DNA from: Reutealis trisperma
Lineage: Eukaryota; Streptophyta; Magnoliopsida; Malpighiales; Euphorbiaceae
Reading direction: 5' to 3'
DNA: 64,000 nt
NCBI GenBank assembly: GCA_947687605.1
Contig: CANTUT010001283.1
Coordinates: 1 to 64,000 of the forward strand
Below are positions 22,194 to 34,928 of this stretch, piece after piece; the stretch's first letter is position 1, and each line of letters starts with the position of its first letter. The translations under genes were made by a program, and so were the position numbers. The notes beneath the pieces are model-generated. The model saw only the letters and a list, made by a program, of their open reading frames with translations, did not search any database and was not told the origin of the DNA.

Positions 22194-24203
22194 TGATAAT
22201 TTCATCATATATTTCATAATGTTATCTCAGCATATTTAATATTTTATTTAAAGAAAATGTCTATTAGTCTAAAATACTTAGAATTTTTTAACTTTTTATA
22301 ATTTTACCCTATCCTTTAAAATAAGCTATTATACCATCAATTTCGAAAGTTGTTTACAATTGTATCCTTTGGTTAAAATTACTTTTTTGAACTTTTTCTT
22401 TCTACTAGTAACATATGACATGAATTAAAAATATAAATAACATATTACTTTTTAGTCTCTTATATTTAATTTAATCAACAAGTTCATCACTTCTTTTTAG
22501 GAAATGAATTAAATGGTCATTTATATTGTTTTTGTTTACAAAATAGTTCTTTGTTTTTATTCAAAAAGGTTTTTGCAGTTTATGGCATATTTAATAGCAA
22601 AGTAGCCATTGATTATAATTAAAAAAAAATCAAATTTATTAGTGATATTTTTTTCTTGTTTGTCTAATTAAATCTAAAATTGATTTTGGTACATAGTTGA
22701 AATAATTTTTTTAGTTCAATGGATTTTTTTTTCTCGTTTGTCTAATTAAATCAAAAGTTAATATTGGAATATTTTTTTTTCAATGGAATATAATTTTTCT
22801 TTGAAAATTTTAAAAACTACTTTTATACTCTAATAATATAAAAAATTATATTTTAATAAAAATTATAAAAAATGAAAGCTTAAATAGTTTTTGTTAGTGC
22901 AGAATTTTTTATTATTTATAATAATAATTTATTTTTCATTATTTATAATAAAACTTTAATTTTTATTAGTCTAAAATTAATTTTTTTTTATTGTTTAAAA
23001 TATATGGAATTTTTTTAGAAAAATTAGATGAAAAATTCAAAAATATATATATAATTTAAGTTTTTATTAAAAAATAAAAAAGGAGAGACAAAAATATTTT
23101 AGGTTTTATAACCACACAATATGTATAAGATTTCTTTTATTCACTAAAAGGAAAATTTTAATTATTTAACAAAACAACTAATTTGCTAAAAAAAATAAAT
23201 GTGAATGATCATTTAATTTATTTTTTAAAAAATAGATAAATTTGTTTATTAAATTAAATATGAGGGATTTAATAGTAATATATTTTTTATATTTTTAGTT
23301 CATATTATATGACATTAAGCAATAAAAAGTTCAAAAGAGTAATGTAGGAATATAATTGCCTATTTTTAAAGAATATGATAGAATTATAAAAAAAAATTAA
23401 AAAGTCGGACGTATTTTAAGTTAGTAGGCCTAAAAAAGTTCAATTCAAAAGTCCATGAGTTCACAAAACATGTACGATTAAATTAAAATATAAGAAATCA
23501 ATAAATAAATCTCAAAAAATTCAAGAATTTTCCTTATATAAATGAGAACTCATTATCGATTTTTTCCCTCATATATATAAAATTAAATTCGACCCCACAG
23601 CGTACCCATTTTGAAAAAATTCAATTTTCCTGCGTGAAAAATATGTTATGCGGAAAAGATAGGACCCATATGACATTATTCATTAATTCAAGGGCTTAAA
23701 AATCTTTTGCAATTAATTTAAAACCCATTATTGGACCACATAATCGTATATATGCTCTTTTTTTTTTTTTTTTAATAGGAATAAAATCAGGTCGAAAAAA
23801 TTGAACTAATTGTGGGGCTATTTAGTTGGTACAGTTATTTGATAGGAGTATCTTTCATCTCAAAAGCATTTAATAATGGAGATAATTTCTTAATGCCTCT
23901 TTAGAATTGTTTTTTTTTTTTTTTTTTAAACTAGAAAGAGAGAATATTCAACAGAAACACACTAGAATATATAATAGAGAATAATTTTTCCCTTTAACAT
24001 CTCTCATTAAAATTTATGATAACTATTTATGATTTAGAAAATTTAAATATGAGATCTCCAACTTCTATCATCCTTAAAGAATATACTCAAAGGAGATAAA
24101 AATATCAATCATATCAAACATGATGAGAAGTCCTTAGAATTATTAAAAAAATTTTAAAGTCTCAATTAATGTGTAAATTAATTTGAAAATATTATTCATC
24201 CAC

Positions 24204-24243
<40 letters not shown>

Positions 24244-26561
24244 AATTAATTATGGTAATGTTCTTATTTGTTGTTTATTAATTATAACTCTTTTAGTAAT
24301 TGTAACAGTAGGATTTTAATTAAGAGAAAATTTTGATACCAGCAAATTAAATATTTCATTCAATTATTTTTCATTTTGAAGTTATTATATGAGTTAGATT
24401 TTTTTTTTTTTGTTGTTATTATTGTCTTATTCTAATCAAGATATTTTTTTATTTTAATTATATTATATATTAATTAATTAATTATTGTTATTTAAGATTC
24501 AATAAGTAAATGTCTATTTAAATAAACAATTAATAAGCGATCAATAAAGAGGCTCTTAAATAAATTTATTTTTCCTTCTTCCGTATTTAAATGAGTACAT
24601 TAACTAATCTCGTATAAAAACGTATAAGAGCTTCTTAGTAAATTTGTTTGCTCACTCTCCTATTCTCACCTTGAATTTTTAATAATTTAAGTCGTTAGCA
24701 TAATTTTTAATGTATTGTTCATACAAATTTAATTTTTTCTTTTTAAATAGATGGACAAATTATTTAATTAATTATCTTCTAACCATAATTAGTTTTAATT
24801 TATATTAAACTACCTAATCATAATTAGTTATCAATATTTATTAAATTTATAAATTTTAATGATCAATCATTGACGATTTTTATTTATTATTAGTGTTAAT
24901 ATTTTAATTAAAATAAAAATATATTTAGGATGATAAATAATTATAAAATAATATGAGTAATTTTAATTTTACTTCATAAAATAATTTTTATATTTTGAAA
25001 GTTATCACTAATTTAAAGTCATTTATTACATTTTTTTTATATTTTATATTAATTGTATCCTAAAACTGAATTAGAAATAAAATTAAAATTGTTAATATAT
25101 ATATATATATATATATAAACACATACATTTTAATAAAATATTGGAAAATATTAAAGGCTTTTTTTTTTTTTTCCTCTTTCCCAAAGGAAAGATTAAAGGG
25201 CGGCTTTACATATTATGTGACTATGAGATCTCTGCCTTCCATTTTTGTGGGCTCCTTATATAGGGTCCACACCAATGAACGGATAGTAAGATACTAAGAT
25301 TGTGCCTGGTTCAACCGAAAAAATCTTCAATCCAATATTGATCTTAAAAGGGACATACAAATTAAATATGTTTTTAGGGTTTGATATAGGATCACTTTAA
25401 ATTGCATGCAGATCGAATTATTCCTCCATTTAATTTTTATAAAGGATTTTAGTTCTAGTTTGAGTGAATGTGCTCAGGGTAGGATCCAGTTGATTTTTAT
25501 TAATTTATCAAAAAATAAATAAACATTTCAAAAAATAAATATTTTATTAATTTATTTTTGTCGAATTGTGGATCATGTTTTAAAATATATTCTGAATTGA
25601 CTTTCATTTCAACAAATTAAAATAATTTCAAATTTCATTTAAATTTTTGACAGGTTATAAATTAGATTAAAACAAATGAATTTAAATCAAAGTATAAAAT
25701 CCTAAAATTTTCACGTAACAAAACCAATAAGGTAATAATTCCCAATAATACTAATGAGGCAAAAATAAAAGCAACTTATATAATGACTCAAGGACTTGAC
25801 AAGTTATATAATATAATAAATGGGTAGAGAGGATGGAAGAAGCAAAACAAATGGTGAGGGAATAAATGTGGGTATTTTGAGGAGTTAACATGTGCCACAA
25901 ACAATAATAAATAGTTGCTTTACTCTCCTATCAATATTATTTATTAAGATATTTTAAATCCTTGCTTTACTCTCCTATCAACACTGACACCGTCTTTCTT
26001 CAACTATTCAATACAATTTAAGCAAAATAGATTTCTGACCTTGAATTTGAAGCTCCCTCAAGCTATTTATATACACGTATACATAATGTCATTTAAGTAA
26101 TCTCTAGCTACACAATAGTACTAATCTAAAAGCTACAAATGGAACATATTTGTAATTATATGTAACTTAATTTTTATTTTGTAAATTTTATTTTGATTAG
26201 AGCTCAAATTTGAAATCTCTCAATCATTAAAATCACTAGAGTATCTCAGTGAAAAAATAAAAAAATAAACTCGAGTATCCTGAATTAAGAACTGATTATT
26301 AGTTATGCATAAACCTTATCATAGGTCTGGGGTTCGCCTGGCCTAGCCAAACTGCCCACAAAGCTATCAAGCCTAGCAAATTAGAAATTATCCTTAAGAC
26401 TCGACCTATATCTAAGTCTGAAAAGCCCACATTTTATAGGTTGAGCCTGGAATAAGTAAAATTGAATTTCTTGTTTTTTGTCCTCTATCTATGGTTTCAG
26501 ATTAGTACAAGCATTACATTTTTTTTTTAATTTTCATATTTTTTTTTTCAATTTGTCAATT
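22194..26561. other. AT-rich intergenic DNA
   Basis: No gene recognised in more than 4 kb. There is an (AT)n tract at about 24206-24241, a shorter one at 25098-25118, and T-runs near 23758 and 23910. The stretch 23400-23760 and the stretch 25190-25320 are less AT-rich and contain TATATA boxes, but I could not tie them to an LTR or gene. Short frames here look like chance. Confidence 0.5.
24206..24241. repeat. (AT)n microsatellite
   Basis: About 36 bases of uninterrupted AT dinucleotide. Confidence 0.95.
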
Positions 26562-26782
26562 TGTTATAAATGTAATGGAGAAAAATAAGAACAAAAAATA
26601 TAGAGAAGAGAATAGTTTTTCTAAATCTTCCATTCAATAATATTAGGCCTTTTATATAGAGTACACAAGAGAAAGAAATATGAAACTTTTCCAATAAGAA
26701 AAATACAATCAATACTAATATGGAACTGGAATATTTATATATATGGAAAGACATTAATCAAATCTTATAATATATCATAATA
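26562..26782 (-). repeat. 3' LTR of the copia element
   Basis: Matches 30952-31174 throughout. Coding-direction ends are TATTATGATATA (expected TGTTATGATATA, altered) and TTATAACA. A minus-strand TATA box TATATAAA lies at 26658-26651. The polypurine tract adjoins at 26783. Confidence 0.9.
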
Positions 26783-26792
26783 CTCCCCCCTT
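26783..26792 (-). other. Polypurine tract of the copia element
   Basis: Reads AAGGGGGGAG on the minus strand immediately upstream of the 3' LTR, the position at which plus-strand DNA synthesis is primed. Confidence 0.85.
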
Positions 26793-27479
26793 GATGTCTT
26801 TAACAAAAAATATGTTTCGTTAAAACCTTATTAAGCAAAAACCATATGGGAAAAATAATCTTAGTGAAGGAAAAAGATGACATTATTTTTATAGGAATTT
26901 GCGCTATAACACTGTCTCGTTAAAAATGTTGCCTGGAAAATCTAATGGGACAAAACTTAGGCTAAGGAAAAAAGAGTACAGTGCACTAAAATCTCTCCCT
27001 CATGAAAATATGATTTCTAATATCTTTTAGTCAACGCATGCCAATTTTGTTGACTAACTTTTTAAATATGATTGTAAGGAATGTCTTTATAAACAAATCT
27101 GTCAAGTTGTCAAACTGTATACTTAATGATATTTAAGTAATATTCACATAAAATAATTTATTTATAATATTCCCTTAAAATATTACTTGCGCTATGAATA
27201 TGACTCATTAAAAACCTTGCTAGAAAATCCAGTGGGAAAAAACATAGTTAAGAAAAAGAGTAAATTTCATGTACTATTTTGTCATTGCAGAGATTGCATT
27301 ATTAAAACCTTTGTCCAAGAAAACCTATGGGATAAAAACTTGACTAAGGAAAAAGAGTACAATCATATAATAATTTGCTCCCCCTGATGAGGACATATTT
27401 TAAAACGGCGTGTATTAATTGATGAAATATCATTAAGTATACGATTTGATTTATGAGGACATAAGTCTGTTAGGTTGTC

Positions 27480-29225
27480 ACTCAAGCGAATTTGGTGGAT
27501 ATCTCTTTTGGAGCTTATGTATATACAAGAATTTTGATAAAGTTTATGTCTACTTCATTACCTTTGATATAACCAACTTTAATTTGTGCAATGCAAATTA
27601 CATTATTCTCAAAATACAATAGGAGTACCTTTTAGCGAGGTATTTCAGCACCATAAAAACCATTATAAAATTGCAATATCATCATAAGTGAATACGTAGC
27701 CAGTCTAAGATCTATCATTATGGAGACTAAGCAAATAACCAATATTCGCATCCAGACCAATTTCAAATATGAATCATAATGTTAATAGTATATTAAAGAT
27801 AACTTTTTATACTTCTCTAATATCTCTTAGTAGGTGCAAAGCTATACCTAACTAGGAATTTTTCTTACAAATGCAATTTTAGACCTTATGCAATTTGCAA
27901 TATATATGAGTACCCCTATAGCACTTATATACTGTACTTCAAGACCAAATAGCTCTTTGTTATCTTGTTTAGATCTAAAAGGATATCTCTTCACTTCAAG
28001 TGAGAGGATCACCATTGGTATATTTAAGGGAAAAGATTTATCCATACAAAATTCCTTAAATACCTTTTCCACATAAGTAGATTATTGTATTAGGGCTTTT
28101 TGATAATCAGTCTGCAAGCCAATACAAAATTTCATTTAATTTTTCATTTTAAACTTACTTTTCAAATAAGTACATACTTCTTTGAGTTCTTTAGGAGTCA
28201 CAATGATATTTAAATCAACATATACTGCAACAATAACATCTACCATTCTATGGTTTTTTATGAATACAAATGGACATAGTGTATTATTCACATATTTTTC
28301 TTTCATATGTCCATATTGCTTTAATCCATATATGGATTTTTATAATTTGATGAAATATATGTCACATATTTAATGTGCATTCATTTATGATATCTTTAGT
28401 CCTTCTAAGACTTTCATATAAATATCGCTTTTATAAGGCATATATCAAGCCTTTCTTAACTGCCATACTAATCAAATAATGAAACATGATCATTTCCATA
28501 ATAAGAGAATTAATTTTCTCATAGTTAATGATAGAATGAGTCTAGCTTTACTTTAATTGGCTCTTTCCATGATGATCAATCATGTTTATACTAATATTCA
28601 GTTATATTTATAGATTATGAATCCAGATTTTCTCTTGAAATATCAGGAGATATTATTGAAGCAAATTCATCGTCAACGATAATTGAATTTCTATCAATTA
28701 TTTCTCTTATATCACAAAAATAATTGAGATATCATAGTTTTTATTTATATGATCATCAACTCCAGAAACCATATCTGGAGGATCTAATTATTTTGTTGTC
28801 TCAGTCTGTGTCTCATAATTAGCTATAGCTCTTTGACTGAAATCTTTCTCTTCAGAAGATTTTATGAGTGGCACTACTTTTCTTTTCCGCGAATTTTTAT
28901 TTTTAGTTCTAATTTACTATTCATGCTTCTGGCAGTGAGATTAATTGATTTTCTATTTTCAATTGGAACTACAAAGTCCTTTAGCAGCTACAATATGAGT
29001 TTGTCACTCTTTTAGCATTTATAAATGCATTTGACAGTTAAGTTGTAATTTGTTGCAATTCTTGTTATTTTCTGAACTTTTGGTTCACTCTAACGTATAC
29101 ATGGGTTAAAATTATTTAAAGGGTTTTCCTTTCAATAAATTTCTCGACATTCTTTAGCATTGCATATGCTTTTTCTCCTCCTAATATCTAGAAATGTGCC
29201 TTATCAAATATATTTGTATTAAGTC
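27480..29225 (-). pseudogene. Copia pol remnant: linker, reverse transcriptase and RNase H
   Basis: Recognisable pieces in minus order are: the integrase-RT connector near 29220-28990 (LGGEKA, NNFNPCI, SEPKVQKITRIA); DIYMKVLEGLK near 28430; a degenerate YGLKQS-like part near 28330; the polymerase catalytic block read as YVDLNIIVTPKELKEVCTYL near 28225-28165; the open segment 28072-27848 with FCMDKSFPLNIPMV and YISAIGVLIYIANCIRSKIA; and the RNase H segment with TGYVFTYDDIAI near 27685. The catalytic YVDD has lost one aspartate codon (YVD-LNII), so the polymerase is inactive. Stops and shifts occur throughout. Gag, protease and the integrase catalytic core are absent upstream. Confidence 0.8.
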
Positions 29226-30296
29226 AAGTTGAGGACAAATTGGCCATTAACTATAAGGCACAATAATTTTTATACTAGAATTTTAGTTAAAAATAAAAAT
29301 AATATGCAATGACACAAGTAAATTATACTTGCTAATCAAATAAACCAATATATACATACAACATATTTATATCATGGCCTATTTATAATTCCACTAAGGA
29401 ATTTAGGACATAGATACCATGAGTATAAGTGAAGACATCTCTTGAATAAACTTGAACTATTTATCAATTTCACGAGATTTTTATAACTCTAAATGTATTA
29501 TTTGATCAAAATTTTGTGAATTACATAGGTTCAGGTCTTTAAAATATAGAGTGTACACTATAACTATTATATACTCCTAGTATAAGCAAAGTTTACTGTA
29601 TAATATATAAACTAAATACTTCATAAGCAATCATCTCAATCATACCAAAAAAAAAAAGCAAAAGAAAAACACAAATTTTCTATTTATATGTTATATATAT
29701 AATACTGTTCATTTATTAAAATAAAATCATCAAGAGTATATATATAATAGATTAACCAATTAAATATTTCTAATATCCATTATAATTTGTATCCCATTGA
29801 AATTGTTAAAGGAAGATAAAATATGGCAAATAAGAAGTTCACCTATAAAGATTAACTAGAGTACCAAACTTGTCAAACGGTTTTCGGACAAATGAAAAAC
29901 TTTAATAGCATTAAATTTTCAATACCTGAAGAAGTGACACTAGTTAATTCATATCTTGTTAAGCTTAATTTTGTATTCAACAAAATCAAAATTAATGAGC
30001 GATATGCTGCATTAGTTTTTTACTCTCAATTTCACATCAACAAATTGTACTACCACGACAACACAACATGAAAATCCCATAAGATAAATAATTAATTAAG
30101 ACTAATTCAAGAATTTCAGCATTTAGCATCTATAATAAATAATTCTTACTCGTGATGTCGAGAGCTATCAATTAACATTGTCTAATATAAGATCATAATA
30201 AAATTAGTCTTTTAAAAGCTTGTAGACAATGTATTTAGTTCTTCATGAACATTAAATAATTCTTTAATGAATTTATATTTGTTTATTTTGATTATT

Positions 30297-30560
30297 TTTT
30301 CAGGAACTATATAGAATATTAGTTTTTCAGAAACTGTAGAGAATATCAGTTTTTCAGGAACTGTAGAGAATACTAGTTCTTCAAGAACTGTAGAGAATAC
30401 TAGTTCTTCAAGAACTGTAGAGAATAACAATTTTTCAAGAACTGTAATTATTATTAGTTTTTCAAGAACTTATAGCTTAGTTATTTATTTAATTAATTTT
30501 TCAGGAACTATAAATAATACTAGTTCTTCAAGAATTAGTATTTAAAATATAATGCTAGTT
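30297..30560. repeat. 27-bp tandem repeats in the copia leader
   Basis: The unit CTGTAGAGAATACTAGTTCTTCAAGAA, 27 bases, is repeated about eight to nine times with growing divergence to the right. Each unit carries the near-palindrome AGTTCTTCAAGAACT. The period of nine codons produces an open minus-strand frame at 30430-30212 that I do not regard as a gene. Confidence 0.88.
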
Positions 30561-30937
30561 TTTCAGAAACTAGAATTTAATTGATTAATCATTAAATAGT
30601 ATATCAAATCTTTATAAATCTAAAAAAAAATGATTTGAGGTAAATGATTATAAGAGAGAGAGAAAAAAAATAATTTCTTCAAATTAATTAGCCTAATATG
30701 TTCAAACGATTTCTTCAAATTAATTAGCCTAATATGTTCAAACGATTTCTTAAAAAAAAACTATTTTTTTTCTTAAAAAAACTGTATTTGATACATAAAT
30801 ATTAATAATAATAGTAATTAATTAGAAAAAAATTGTTTACCATAAATTTTGAATTTTATTTCTTCAAATTTTTCGCCTTAGCTGAGTTGTAGTAAACTAT
30901 AAGCTATCCAAAATTATAAATAACATTGTAAAACGAT

Positions 30938-30951
30938 TCGTGCTGATAACG
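30938..30951 (-). other. Primer-binding site of the copia element
   Basis: The minus strand reads CGTTATCAGCACGA directly after the LTR terminus TTATAACA. The sequence AACACGTTATCAGCACGA is familiar from many plant Ty1/copia elements. Confidence 0.75.
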
Positions 30952-31174
30952 TGTTATAAATATAATGGAGAAAAAAAAAGAACAAAGAATATAGAGAATA
31001 AAATAATTTTTGTAGATCTTCCATTCAATAGTATTAGGCCTTTTATATAGAGTACAAAAGAAAAAGAAATAGGAAACTTTTCCAATAAGGAAAATACAAT
31101 CAATACTAATATGGAAACTAGAATATTCATGTATATAGAGAGACATCAATAAAATCTTATAATATATCATAACA
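30952..31174 (-). repeat. 5' LTR of the copia element
   Basis: 223 bases, TGTTATGATATA to TTATAACA on the minus strand, with TATA box TATATAAA at 31049-31042 matching the one in the 3' LTR. Confidence 0.92.
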
Positions 31175-31179
31175 CAATT

Positions 31180-31737
31180 TTAATTAATTTTTAGTTTTTT
31201 AATTTTTTCTCCCATTTTTACTTGGTGGAAAAAATTATAAAAATTATGGGTTGAGTTAAGTCAAGTCTAAGAATGCATAATCAAATTAAGTTCAACTTAG
31301 GTAAAGATTGAAATCTGATTAATCGAGCTGGGTTGGATTTGGACATAAGAAAAAATATTTAACCGATAAAATTCGACCTAAACCTGATCTAGCTTACAAA
31401 ATGGTGAGACGCAATATAATTTTGAATGCAACATTGGTACCCACTATATATATATATATATTAATTTAATTAATTTGTACAACATAATCTAAGCGACACA
31501 GCTTATGCAATTATGAGAATGCTCAAGAGCATTGAACGAAAAAAATTGCAAAGTTCCCTTCGAAGGGTAATAATAAATTTGACATGTTTTGACTGTTAGG
31601 GATATTTTATGCGGAATTTATGGAACAATTAATTATACATTCAGTAACAACAAGAATTCCCCTTCCGTATAAATTTAGAAGATTGACATCTTTTACTAAG
31701 CTTTTAGGCCTTAATTTCATTAGATTGAGAATAAAGA
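31180..31737. other. AT-rich flank without genes
   Basis: Contains TGGGTTGAGTTAAGTCAAG-type sequence and a short (TA)n tract at about 31442-31461. Similar pyrimidine/purine phrases lie at 26330-26470 on the other side of the copia element, so the copia may have entered a small repeat; the match is too weak to annotate. Confidence 0.35.
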
Positions 31738-31742
31738 TTTAG

Positions 31743-32142
31743 GTCTTGTTGAGTTATGGAAAACAAAATCTGTTTCTAGAAAATTATTTCCAAAAAATGG
31801 AAAATCAGAATTTTGTGTTTAGTTATCAAAATTTTTTAAATGGAAACTTTGAAAACAATTTTCCAAAATTGCACTATATTGTGGAAAACTACTTCAAGAT
31901 GTTTTCCAGTTTCCTTTAAAATATAGAGTTATGGAAATAATAGTTATACATTTAATACAAAGAGGGAATCTTAGAAATGAAAATGGAAATGAATGAATAG
32001 AGAAAGTTTTAAATGGAAAGAAATCTTTGCATTTTTCTTGTTTTGTAATTTTCAATTTGAAAATAAAAATATAGAAAATTGGTACATGAAAAAGAAAAAT
32101 AGAAAAGGAAAATATAAATTATTTTCTATAACTAAACAAGGT
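31743..32142. mobile_element. MITE with terminal inverted repeats
   Basis: The left end GTCTTGTTGAGTTATGGAAAA and the inverse of the right end ACCTTGTTTAGTTATAGAAAA match over at least 20 bases with few changes. The element is 400 bases, partly self-complementary inside and non-coding. TTTAG flanks both sides (31738-31742 and 32143-32147), which may be the target duplication or part of a longer, eroded one. Superfamily not certain; the TTGTT-rich ends recall hAT-type MITEs. Confidence 0.65.
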
Positions 32143-32147
32143 TTTAG

Positions 32148-33017
32148 AGTTTCCTTTTTGGCTTTACTGAACTTCTCTTTTTTTTTTCTAAACTTTCTCT
32201 TGGTTGTACATCCCATGAAACAAATAACAAAATATGGAGGAAGAGTTTGTATGATCTTAGCTGTGATTTGAACAATAACAAGTTATCCAAATTTCCCAAG
32301 TATTTTGTATATTGTTAAAAAAAACCATATTTATAATTTATAAAATGATATTTTCAACCAAATTGTGACTTTAATGGAAAACTTATTTTAGACTAATAAT
32401 AATATGAAATATGATTAATTCAAGTTAAAATTTTAAAATGTAATTACAACATATAAAAAGGATTGAAATGAAGCTAAATTATATATGCTATTAGGTAATA
32501 TTTAAATAAAGGCCAATTTTATAGCGCACCCAGTAACAAGTGCACCTCATAAATAACCTGTTATTTTAAATTAACAACTCTCTCAAAAAATAAATAAACA
32601 ACGAATAAACTTTAACTTATTATATATAGGTTGCAAATTATAGTGGGTCTCATTTATTTTCATAACATGGGACTAACAACTAATTAATTAAATATAGTGG
32701 ACTTAAATAATTTGGATTTTCTAATACCTTATTTGTTAATTATATTTGCTATTAAATATAAAAAATGTATAACTCCTTTTATTTTTTAATTATTTTTAAT
32801 GGCCACATCATTTGATTTTTTTTTAAAAATTATATGGCCAATTCTTTTGATTTTTTGATATACTGTATAACGCCTTTTGTATAATGGCTTTGATTTTTTA
32901 ATTATTTTTAATTAATACTATATTAATTAATTAATTATTTTAAATAATTTATCAAATCAAAAAATTATATGTGAGTGGCTTGCGCACTAAGCCCAGTATG
33001 CACTATCCAGTGCGCAT
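32148..33017. other. AT-rich DNA without genes
   Basis: No coding similarity recognised. The stretch 32515-32560 and 32975-33020 contain short GCGCAC-rich phrases that stand out from the AT background, including GTGCGCA and TGCGCAC, but no paired structure or element was defined. Confidence 0.4.
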
Positions 33018-33026
33018 ATCAAGGCT

Positions 33027-34742
33027 GCAAATTATACTATAGACCTATGTTCATGTTACAATATAAATCGGGTGTATGGTACACATGTAGAAGATTTGTT
33101 AAAAATAAAGGCGTGCGATTTTTTCATATTATATTAACATTTTTTGCTCTTTTTTTGTTTTTTCATTTTTTTATTATTTGATTTTTTAAAATATCTAATA
33201 TTCCAAAAAATTATAAATGGACCACAAAATTTTTTCAATTAAGTGTAATTATTTTTTTATTTATTTCAATACTTGGAATTAAAAATATAATAATTATTTT
33301 ATTTCTCCCATCTAATAATTATTATAATTTTTATCATTAATATTATAATTGATAATATTGTAATTAAATTACAGTGTAACTCTAGTGCAAGACTAATATG
33401 TATAGAGTAATTGTTATCAAAATATTTTTATCATTAATATTATAATTGAATAAATATTTCATCATTAATTGACAGTTTAAAAGTAATATATATGCAATTC
33501 AATACAAATATACATGCATTTAAAGAATAATGTATATATAATTGGAGAATCATGTACATACAATTAAATTACAATATATCTATAGTACAAGACTAATTTT
33601 CATAGACTAATTGTTATCAAAAAAAATTTATCATTAATATTATAATTGAATATATATTTCATTATTAATTGACAGTTCAAAAGTAATATGCATGCAATTC
33701 AATACAAATGTACATGCATTTAAGGAATAATATACCAGTAGTTAGATAATCATGTACATACAGTTAAATTATAATATATTTCTAGTATAAGATTAATATG
33801 TATAGACTAATTATTATCAAACTATTTTTATCATTAATATTGTAATTGAAAATATATTTCATCATTAACTGACACTTCAAAAGTAATATGCATATAATTC
33901 AACACTAATATATATGTATTTTAAGTAAGAATGTACATGTTGTTGGATAGTATGTACATACGGTTAAATTACAATGTATTTATAGTATAAGATTAATATA
34001 CATAGGCTAATTGTTATCAGAATATTTTTTTATCATTAATATTATAATTAAAGATATATTTTATCATACATGCAGTTAAATTATAATATATATCTAATAC
34101 AAGACTAATGTGCATAAACTAATTATTATCAGAATATTTTTATGATTAATATTACAATTGAAGATATATTTCATCATTAACTAACAGTTCAAAAGTAATG
34201 TACATACAATTTAATACTAATATACATGTAGTTAGATTATAATGTATCGATAGTATAAGACTAATGTACAAAGTCTAATTGTTATCAGAATATTTTTTTA
34301 TCATTAGTATTGTAATTGAAAATATATTTTATTATTAACTGACAATTTAAAAGTAATATACATGTAATTCAACATCAATCTAGTTGCATTTTGAGCAACA
34401 ATGTACCTATTAATTTAAAAAAATATATAATAATTCAATTTATATATTTAATTATAAATTATAAGTTTTATATTTATTAGAATTATAATAATTATTAGAT
34501 GGGAGAAACAAAAATAATTTAATTATAATAATTTAATTTTAAGTATTGAAATAAATAAAAAATAAAAAATTAGCATTTTAAATTAAAAAAAGGAAAAAAA
34601 AAAAGGTGAAAAAAAGGCAAAAAACACAGTAACTGAATGATTGAAAAAATCGCGTATTTTATCTTTGGTAAATGTTCTGCACATGTGCTGTAAGCCCGAT
34701 CCATTCTATATCATGGACACAAGTCCATGATATAATAATTGC
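33027..34742 (+). mobile_element. Non-autonomous Mutator-like element, family 1, copy 2
   Basis: Terminal inverted repeats of about 95 bases are well preserved, from GCAAATTATACTATAGACC at the left to the inverse of the right end GCAATTATTATATCATGGAC, both ending inward in GCGATTTTTTC. The 9-bp flanks ATCAAGGCT (33018-33026) and ATCAAGCCT (34743-34751) match at 8 of 9. The interior holds six units of a roughly 200-base repeat (TTAAATTACAATGTAT near 33364, 33565, 33763, 33963, 34075, 34232), against three in the copy at 6153. No transposase. Confidence 0.82.
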
Positions 34743-34856
34743 ATCAAGCCTCTGTATATGTGAGAGGCATTTTGTAGGGCAAATTATATCATGAATCGGG
34801 ATCATGATGCATTATGATCCAGGATACATGTTACGTATAATATATGTAGTAAAAAA

Positions 34857-34928
34857 GTCTACCTGGTATAGATGGTTAATACATTGGCCTTAGTTTCCTT
34901 TAAAATTGCCTAAGTTCGAGTCCTAGAC
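34857..34928 (+). other. tRNA-like A/B-box sequence in the left terminal repeat
   Basis: TGGTATAGATGG at 34864-34875 fits the A-box pattern TRGYNNAGTNGG at 11 of 12 positions and AGTTCGAGTCC at 34913-34923 fits the B-box GGTTCGANTCC at 10 of 11. The boxes start 49 bases apart, within the tRNA range. A T-arm can pair at four of five positions, but the acceptor stem does not fold well, so this is not a functional tRNA. Confidence 0.5.

Larger units (their letters stand above)
26562..31174 (-). mobile_element. Ty1/copia retrotransposon with both LTRs and target duplication
   Basis: In the minus direction: 5' LTR 31174-30952, primer site 30951-30938, leader with tandem repeats, degenerate pol (29225-27480), 3' untranslated DNA, polypurine tract AAGGGGGGAG at 26792-26783, 3' LTR 26782-26562. 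The flanks carry a perfect 5-bp duplication, CAATT at 26557-26561 and 31175-31179. The element is 4.6 kb. Gag, protease and the integrase core were not found; the leader from 29230 to 30937 has no recognised coding sequence. The LTRs differ at roughly 24 of 222 positions by eye, so the insertion is not recent. Confidence 0.9.

Noticed and set aside
30212..30430. Minus-strand frame with nine-residue repeats FSTVLEELV
   Set aside because: By-product of the 27-bp repeats in the copia leader.
26320..31440. A small element split by the copia insertion
   Set aside because: Phrases on both sides look alike (GGGTTGAG, TCGACCTA), but I could not define termini or a target duplication.
34857..34928. 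A functional tRNA gene
   Set aside because: Boxes A and B match, but the acceptor stem does not pair and the second copy in the opposite terminal repeat has a poor B box.
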